Source: Nonlabens spongiae
Lineage (GTDB): Bacteria; Bacteroidota; Bacteroidia; Flavobacteriales; Flavobacteriaceae
DNA: 64,000 nucleotides
NCBI RefSeq assembly: GCF_002117125.1
Contig: NZ_CP019344.1
Span: 3,286,501 to 3,350,500 of the forward strand
Direction of reading: 5' to 3'
Positions 60,464-64,000 of this stretch are shown one piece after another. The position numbers and the translations under genes were made by a program. The notes beneath the pieces were generated by a model, which was not told the DNA's origin, ran no database searches, and was given only the letters and a program-made list of their open reading frames with translations. Each line of letters starts with the position of its first letter. Position 1 is the stretch's first letter.

Positions 60464-61663
60464 TTATCTTGAAAAGACAGAAAGATCTACATTCAGCGAA
60501 AACACATTTGAATACAGCGCCTCGCTGCTGTCGCCTATGTCCGTAAGTGCATAATCCACGGCAATGCCCTTGTATTTGAAGCCTACCCCTATATTGGGCT
60601 GCATGGTGAGGCTCTCGCTACCATCTAGCTGATCGATGTTTTGGAAATTCCCCACACCAGCTCTCACAAATACCAGATCTAGAAATCCATATTGCAATCC
60701 CACCGCCGGCGTCGCACTAAAAGAGCTGCTCGAGATCACATCGTTAGTCTGTATAAAACGCATGTTGAGGTCGACTTCTGCCGTGAGGACATGATCGTAA
60801 CGTATGGTAAACGTGCGCGCAATCCCTGCTTGCAGCTTGGGCAGAGTGATTTCTGTCGTTTCTGGTAGTTCTTGATTTTGACCTTCTACCGCGCCGCTTA
60901 TAGTTGCATACTCGTCATCATCGATCGTCCATGAATTATAGGTGGTCGTAATATCACGCGCCATAAAACCGATCTCGTAACCACCTCTACGGAACTGCAA
61001 TCCCGCATCAAAACCAAATCCCCATGATGAAGCAAAATCTCCTATCACCCTCCGGATCACCTTGACATTCCCTCCATAAGAGAAACCGTCCAGTTTTGCG
61101 CGACGGGCATATGAAAAGGCAAAGGCCCAATCTGCATTTGAGAACGTAGAGATGCGATCGTAGTTGATGTTACCCTGATCGTCTATTAGTTGGGTAGTAT
61201 TGAGAATATCATCTACTGAAAACCGGATCACTGAAATCCCAAAAGCACTATCGTCATCGATGGGTTTTGCGTAGCTGCCGTAATTATATTGAGCGATATT
61301 GGCAAAATAACTGGCGTGCATGAGCGAGACTTCCTGTTGTTCCAGTTGCATGAGTCCAGCGGGATTCCAGTAGGTGCTGTTTGCATTGCCACTGCTCGCA
61401 ACTACCGCATTGCTCATACCCAGCGCCGCAGCGTCGACTCCTATGTTTAGGAATTCGTTTGAGTAGGCTCTTGAGGTTTGCGCTTTTCCTCCTAGGCTTA
61501 TTCCGATAAACAGGACTAAAAGTAGGTACGCTTTCGCGAAAGCGGAATCATAACAGCTATTGTGCAAGCTCTGGCGGACAGGCGCAATCGCGAGACCCAC
61601 AACAATAAAAAGAAACGACAAATATTTTTTCAATACGCTACGCAATGCAGATGCAAAGATCAT
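60464..61663 (-). CDS. PorV/PorQ-family outer-membrane protein (PorV2-like)
   Basis: 399 residues as written. FadL-like/PorV core: QTSRAYSNEFLNIGVDAAALGM, NSTYWNPAGLMQLEQQEVSL, then paired beta strands to the terminal LNVDLSVFSR. Homologues act with the type IX secretion system; this one matches those placed beside lnt in flavobacteria from memory. The start is unclear. A signal-like KKYLSFLFIVVGLAIAP stretch (possible TTG start at 61633) is followed by palindrome site 18 encoding SAFAKA and then a second signal-like YLLLVLFIGISLGGKAQ. A TTG at 61564 could start just before the second. Two signal peptides in a row suggest the palindrome sits in an altered N-terminus. Confidence 0.78.
   Translation of the reverse strand: MIFASALRSVLKKYLSFLFIVVGLAIAPVRQSLHNSCYDSAFAKAYLLLVLFIGISLGGKAQTSRAYSNEFLNIGVDAAALGMSNAVVASSGNANSTYWNPAGLMQLEQQEVSLMHASYFANIAQYNYGSYAKPIDDDSAFGISVIRFSVDDILNTTQLIDDQGNINYDRISTFSNADWAFAFSYARRAKLDGFSYGGNVKVIRRVIGDFASSWGFGFDAGLQFRRGGYEIGFMARDITTTYNSWTIDDDEYATISGAVEGQNQELPETTEITLPKLQAGIARTFTIRYDHVLTAEVDLNMRFIQTNDVISSSSFSATPAVGLQYGFLDLVFVRAGVGNFQNIDQLDGSESLTMQPNIGVGFKYKGIAVDYALTDIGDSSEALYSNVFSLNVDLSVFSR
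61529..61544. repeat. Palindrome CGCTTTCGCGAAAGCG, site 18
   Basis: Perfect copy at the N-terminus of the PorV2-like gene, read as AFAKA between two signal-like segments. Confidence 0.95.
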
Positions 61664-61747
61664 GGTTTACGAGATAATAACAGCGTAAATGGCGACATAT
61701 TGTACGGTGGCGCGGGCGAGCGTAGTATTTTTCTGCATATTTGTAGG

Positions 61748-62479
61748 ATGAAGAAATGGATCCCTAATCTCATCACGCTGCTCAATCTTTTGATGGGTTG
61801 CGTTGCAGCGCTCTACGCTTTTAATCAAGATTTGCTTACTGCTGGCTTTTTTGTGGGACTGGGCATTTTCTTTGACTTCTTTGATGGTCTTGCTGCCCGA
61901 TTGCTAAAAGTATCCAGTGACCTGGGAACGCAACTCGATTCACTGGCCGATATGGTGACCAGTGGCCTAGTGCCTGGAATTGCGATGTATGTCATGATCT
62001 ATAACTCGGTAGGTCTGGATGCTTATGATGACCAATTTCGCACGATTACAGAGGTGGATAAGCAATGGCTGTGGCATCACTTGCTTCCGTTTTTTGGATT
62101 TATAATCACTCTAGGAAGTTGTTACCGACTGGCTAAGTTCAACATCGACACCCGCCAGACCGATTCATTTATAGGCCTGCCCACACCCGCCAATGCAACT
62201 TTGATCATCTCCATAGGCGTATTGTTCCAGCAAGGCATGCTGGGCGACTTGGAGTCTATCGTCGGTAATGTTTACTTTCTGATTGGTTTATGTATACTCA
62301 GTTGTTATTTGCTGAATGCAGAGTTACCTCTTTTTGCGCTCAAGTTCAAGAGTTTTGGCTGGAAAGGCAACGAGGTACGTTGGATCTTTTTGCTTTCATG
62401 CTTGTTGATGCTTATTTTCTTAAAACTGATTGCTATTCCATTGATTATCGTGTTGTATGTGTTGATGAGTGTGGGGTGA
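61748..62479 (+). CDS. pssA: CDP-diacylglycerol--serine O-phosphatidyltransferase
   Basis: 243 residues from ATG 61748 (MKKWIPNLITLLNLLMGCVA). Type II phosphatidylserine synthase: the CDP-alcohol phosphotransferase motif DFFDGLAARLLKVSSDLGTQLDSLADMV (D-x2-DG-x2-AR-x8-G-x3-D-x3-D) in the second helix region, and about six membrane helices, with CYRLAKFNIDTRQTDSFIGLPTPANA typical of PssA. First step toward phosphatidylethanolamine. An open frame continues upstream to 61562, overlapping the divergent PorV2-like gene, but it is not conserved. Confidence 0.94.
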   Translation: MKKWIPNLITLLNLLMGCVAALYAFNQDLLTAGFFVGLGIFFDFFDGLAARLLKVSSDLGTQLDSLADMVTSGLVPGIAMYVMIYNSVGLDAYDDQFRTITEVDKQWLWHHLLPFFGFIITLGSCYRLAKFNIDTRQTDSFIGLPTPANATLIISIGVLFQQGMLGDLESIVGNVYFLIGLCILSCYLLNAELPLFALKFKSFGWKGNEVRWIFLLSCLLMLIFLKLIAIPLIIVLYVLMSVG

Positions 62480-62579
62480 ATGTATTGAGAAGAAGTTGAG
62501 CGTCTTTAATGAGCGATTCATGATAGAAAGAGTTTTTTCAATACAAATAGGAATTTGTTCTACAACGATAAAATTGATA

Positions 62580-63173
62580 ATGATATTGATCTTGTTGGCG
62601 TTCTCCATCTGTTCTTGTAGGAATAACATTAAAAACCATTTGAATAGATCGGAATTAGAACTTTACACAACTAAAGAACTTCTTCCATTTGATAATGGAA
62701 TTCCTATAATACAAGTTGGAAATTTTGAAGATCGTGACTCGCTATTCAAGTCAAGGGCTAAATTTGATACCATAAATAATCAAATCATTTATGCTGGAGC
62801 TTTTCAGTCCAATTTTCGTGACTTAGAAAAGGTTCCAATTCTAAATGACAGTGATATTCTAGGTTTCGATTTCGAAAGTAATGAATTGTTGGTCTCTAGT
62901 GCATCAATTCATAAGCTGAATGGATTAGATATACATGGACTATGGAAAAAACAGTTTGTCTTAACAGCTAACAAGGAAAAAATCTTGTCTGGCTATTTAT
63001 GCGATTCAATGGGAGCTTGCTTAGTGAATGATAATTATATCTATACTTTTCAAAGTAGACGAGTTATGTCAAATGATACTGTGCGATTGAGAGTAGACTC
63101 TGTTTCAACGCAAGATTATCGTAAAGATTATTCAAAAAACAGTAAGTTCTTTAACGCCTTTAAAGAAAGATAA
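62580..63173 (+). CDS. Hypothetical lipoprotein
   Basis: 197 residues using ATG 62580 (MILILLAFSICSC with a lipobox Cys13). The frame is open from 62469 but the extra residues precede the signal peptide and overlap pssA. The mature part is beta-rich with no motif I recognise (GIPIIQVGNFEDRDSLFKSR, DILGFDFESNELLVSSASIH). The region is more AT-rich than its neighbours and borders a REP-transposase cassette, so it may be recently acquired. Confidence 0.65.
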   Translation: MILILLAFSICSCRNNIKNHLNRSELELYTTKELLPFDNGIPIIQVGNFEDRDSLFKSRAKFDTINNQIIYAGAFQSNFRDLEKVPILNDSDILGFDFESNELLVSSASIHKLNGLDIHGLWKKQFVLTANKEKILSGYLCDSMGACLVNDNYIYTFQSRRVMSNDTVRLRVDSVSTQDYRKDYSKNSKFFNAFKER

Positions 63174-63199
63174 TACTCTATGCTTGCTCCACGTCGCGC

Positions 63200-63243
63200 G
63201 CGTCTTTGACGCGAGTGGTTAGTCTGGAGCGTTTGCAACGCGT
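63200..63243. repeat. REP hairpins on the left of the RAYT gene
   Basis: GCGTC-TTT-GACGC (63200-63212) and GCGTT-TGC-AACGC (63229-63241) are two 5-bp stems with 3-nt loops. GCGTTTGCAACGCGT (63229-63243) is the exact reverse complement of 63870-63884. Confidence 0.88.
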
Positions 63244-63288
63244 CTTTAAAGCATCAGTACGGTTTTAATAATTTACTAATTTTAGACT

Positions 63289-63837
63289 ATGTCAGAAAGG
63301 TACAAAGTTCGAGATCAAGAAGAAAATTACTTCATTACTTTGACTATTTTACAATGGATTGATTTATTTACAAGAGATCGTTATGTACATATAGTTGAAG
63401 AATCTCTTAACTATTGTATTGAAGAGAAAGGTCTAGTGGTTTTCGCATATGTTATTATGCCAAGTCATATCCACATGATTGTAGGCTCTAAGGGTATGCT
63501 ATTAAATGATATCGTGAGAGACTTCAAAAAACATACTAGCAAAACTTTTATCGAAGCGATTAGTGAAGCTGGAGAAAGCAGAACCCAATGGCTGCTCAAC
63601 ACATTCTCTTTTCATGCCCAAAGGTCCAGGCGGCATTCTAAGTATAGAGTTTGGAAAGATGGTTTTCACCCTAAAATAATGGATCGAATGGAAAAGCTGG
63701 AAGCAACGTTCAACTATATTCATTACAATCCTGTTGCTGCAGGTTATGTTAGAAACGAACAAGACTGGATACATAGTAGTGCTAGTGCTTATATGGATGA
63801 TGGTTCATGTCCAATTAATTTAACAAAATGGTATTAA
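63289..63837 (+). CDS. REP-associated tyrosine transposase (RAYT)
   Basis: 182 residues of the Y1/HUH transposase superfamily. VVFAYVIMPSHIHMIVGSKG holds the HUH motif (H-I-H), and the C-terminal TFNYIHYNPVAAGYVRNEQDWIHSSA carries the catalytic Tyr region (YIHYNPV). Such proteins bind and nick REP hairpins and probably spread them. The gene is flanked by four hairpins of one style (GCGTx-NNN-xACGC and GCATT-GCA-AATGC), two on each side, with a 15-bp exact inverted repeat. No other copy of this REP is seen in the window. Apparently intact. Confidence 0.95.
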   Translation: MSERYKVRDQEENYFITLTILQWIDLFTRDRYVHIVEESLNYCIEEKGLVVFAYVIMPSHIHMIVGSKGMLLNDIVRDFKKHTSKTFIEAISEAGESRTQWLLNTFSFHAQRSRRHSKYRVWKDGFHPKIMDRMEKLEATFNYIHYNPVAAGYVRNEQDWIHSSASAYMDDGSCPINLTKWY

Positions 63838-63843
63838 TATTGA

Positions 63844-63884
63844 GCATTGCAAATGCGCAGCTTGGTTACACGCGTTGCAAACGC
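63844..63884. repeat. REP hairpins on the right of the RAYT gene
   Basis: GCATT-GCA-AATGC (63844-63856) and GCGTT-GCA-AACGC (63872-63884). ACGCGTTGCAAACGC (63870-63884) is the exact reverse complement of the left element. Confidence 0.88.
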
Positions 63885-64000
63885 GCGCTACATCAGAGAA
63901 TGATCCTAATTGTCATTCTATACAAATCGATAATCGATTCATTTCAAATGATGAATCTTTTGCTGAGCACGGCGTGTGTTTTGTTGATTTTGTAACAGAA

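Noticed and set aside
61562..61747. N-terminal extension of PssA
   Set aside because: Overlaps the divergent PorV2-like gene and is not protein-like; ATG 61748 gives the family start.

Overview
The window is a chromosomal segment of a marine-type member of the Bacteroidota, almost certainly a Flavobacteriaceae bacterium. The evidence is a C-terminal type IX secretion sorting domain on a large adhesin, a PorV/PorQ-like protein, many families typical of this group (GSCFA, HTTM, DUF2911, DUF4230, DUF4173, DUF6588, GIN-domain proteins), promoters of the TAnnTTTG type and few Shine-Dalgarno sites. I cannot fix the genus. Frequent AFAKA peptides encoded by a repeated palindrome remind me of Nonlabens/Dokdonia-like genomes, which is an inference. 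Coding density is high. I see no rRNA, tRNA or CRISPR array.

Layout. 1-1145: 3'-truncated prfC (minus). 1393-2406: a lone LacI-family regulator. 2567-6890: a minus-strand block of seven genes, mostly membrane proteins with a winged-helix regulator and a Coq4-like protein, and two copies of a 17-bp operator. 6891-12553: an accessory region with a four-gene two-component module and a three-gene module (small beta-rich protein with a frameshift, signal-less periplasmic-binding-fold protein, tail-collar protein), each preceded by a related hairpin. 12773-17434: a 1553-residue T9SS adhesin. 17488-26485: mainly minus-strand metabolism (kdsA, a rhodanese/persulfide-dioxygenase-like and thioredoxin cluster, folD, ffh). 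26619-36460: an amidohydrolase, outer-membrane proteins, a ClpP-like protease, an AI-2E family transporter and a HerA-like ATPase. 36550-47991: queE, gyrB, mdh, fbp, pth, ribF, an HTTM protein and serS. 48132-50343: an ECF sigma / putative anti-sigma / Spy-like operon. 50345-55724: DUF4230, GSCFA, RDD and alaS. 55873-62479: M23 peptidase with MerR regulator, a polyprenyl-phosphate sugar transferase, lnt, a PorV2-like protein and pssA. 62580-63900: a lipoprotein and a REP-associated tyrosine transposase between matching inverted REP hairpins.

The most striking signal cuts across all of this: the perfect 16-bp palindrome CGCTTTCGCGAAAGCG or a near copy occurs 18 times, spaced about 3.5 kb apart and far more evenly than random. 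Ten intact sites and one interrupted site lie inside genes, where they are read as AFAKA (8 times) or FRES (3 times) and never in the third frame. In pth a copy is split by a 24-bp REP-like insert that keeps the frame. The second most interesting region is 6900-12553, a two-component module beside an unusual triad of unknown function. Several intergenic spaces carry heptanucleotide-phased degenerate repeats.
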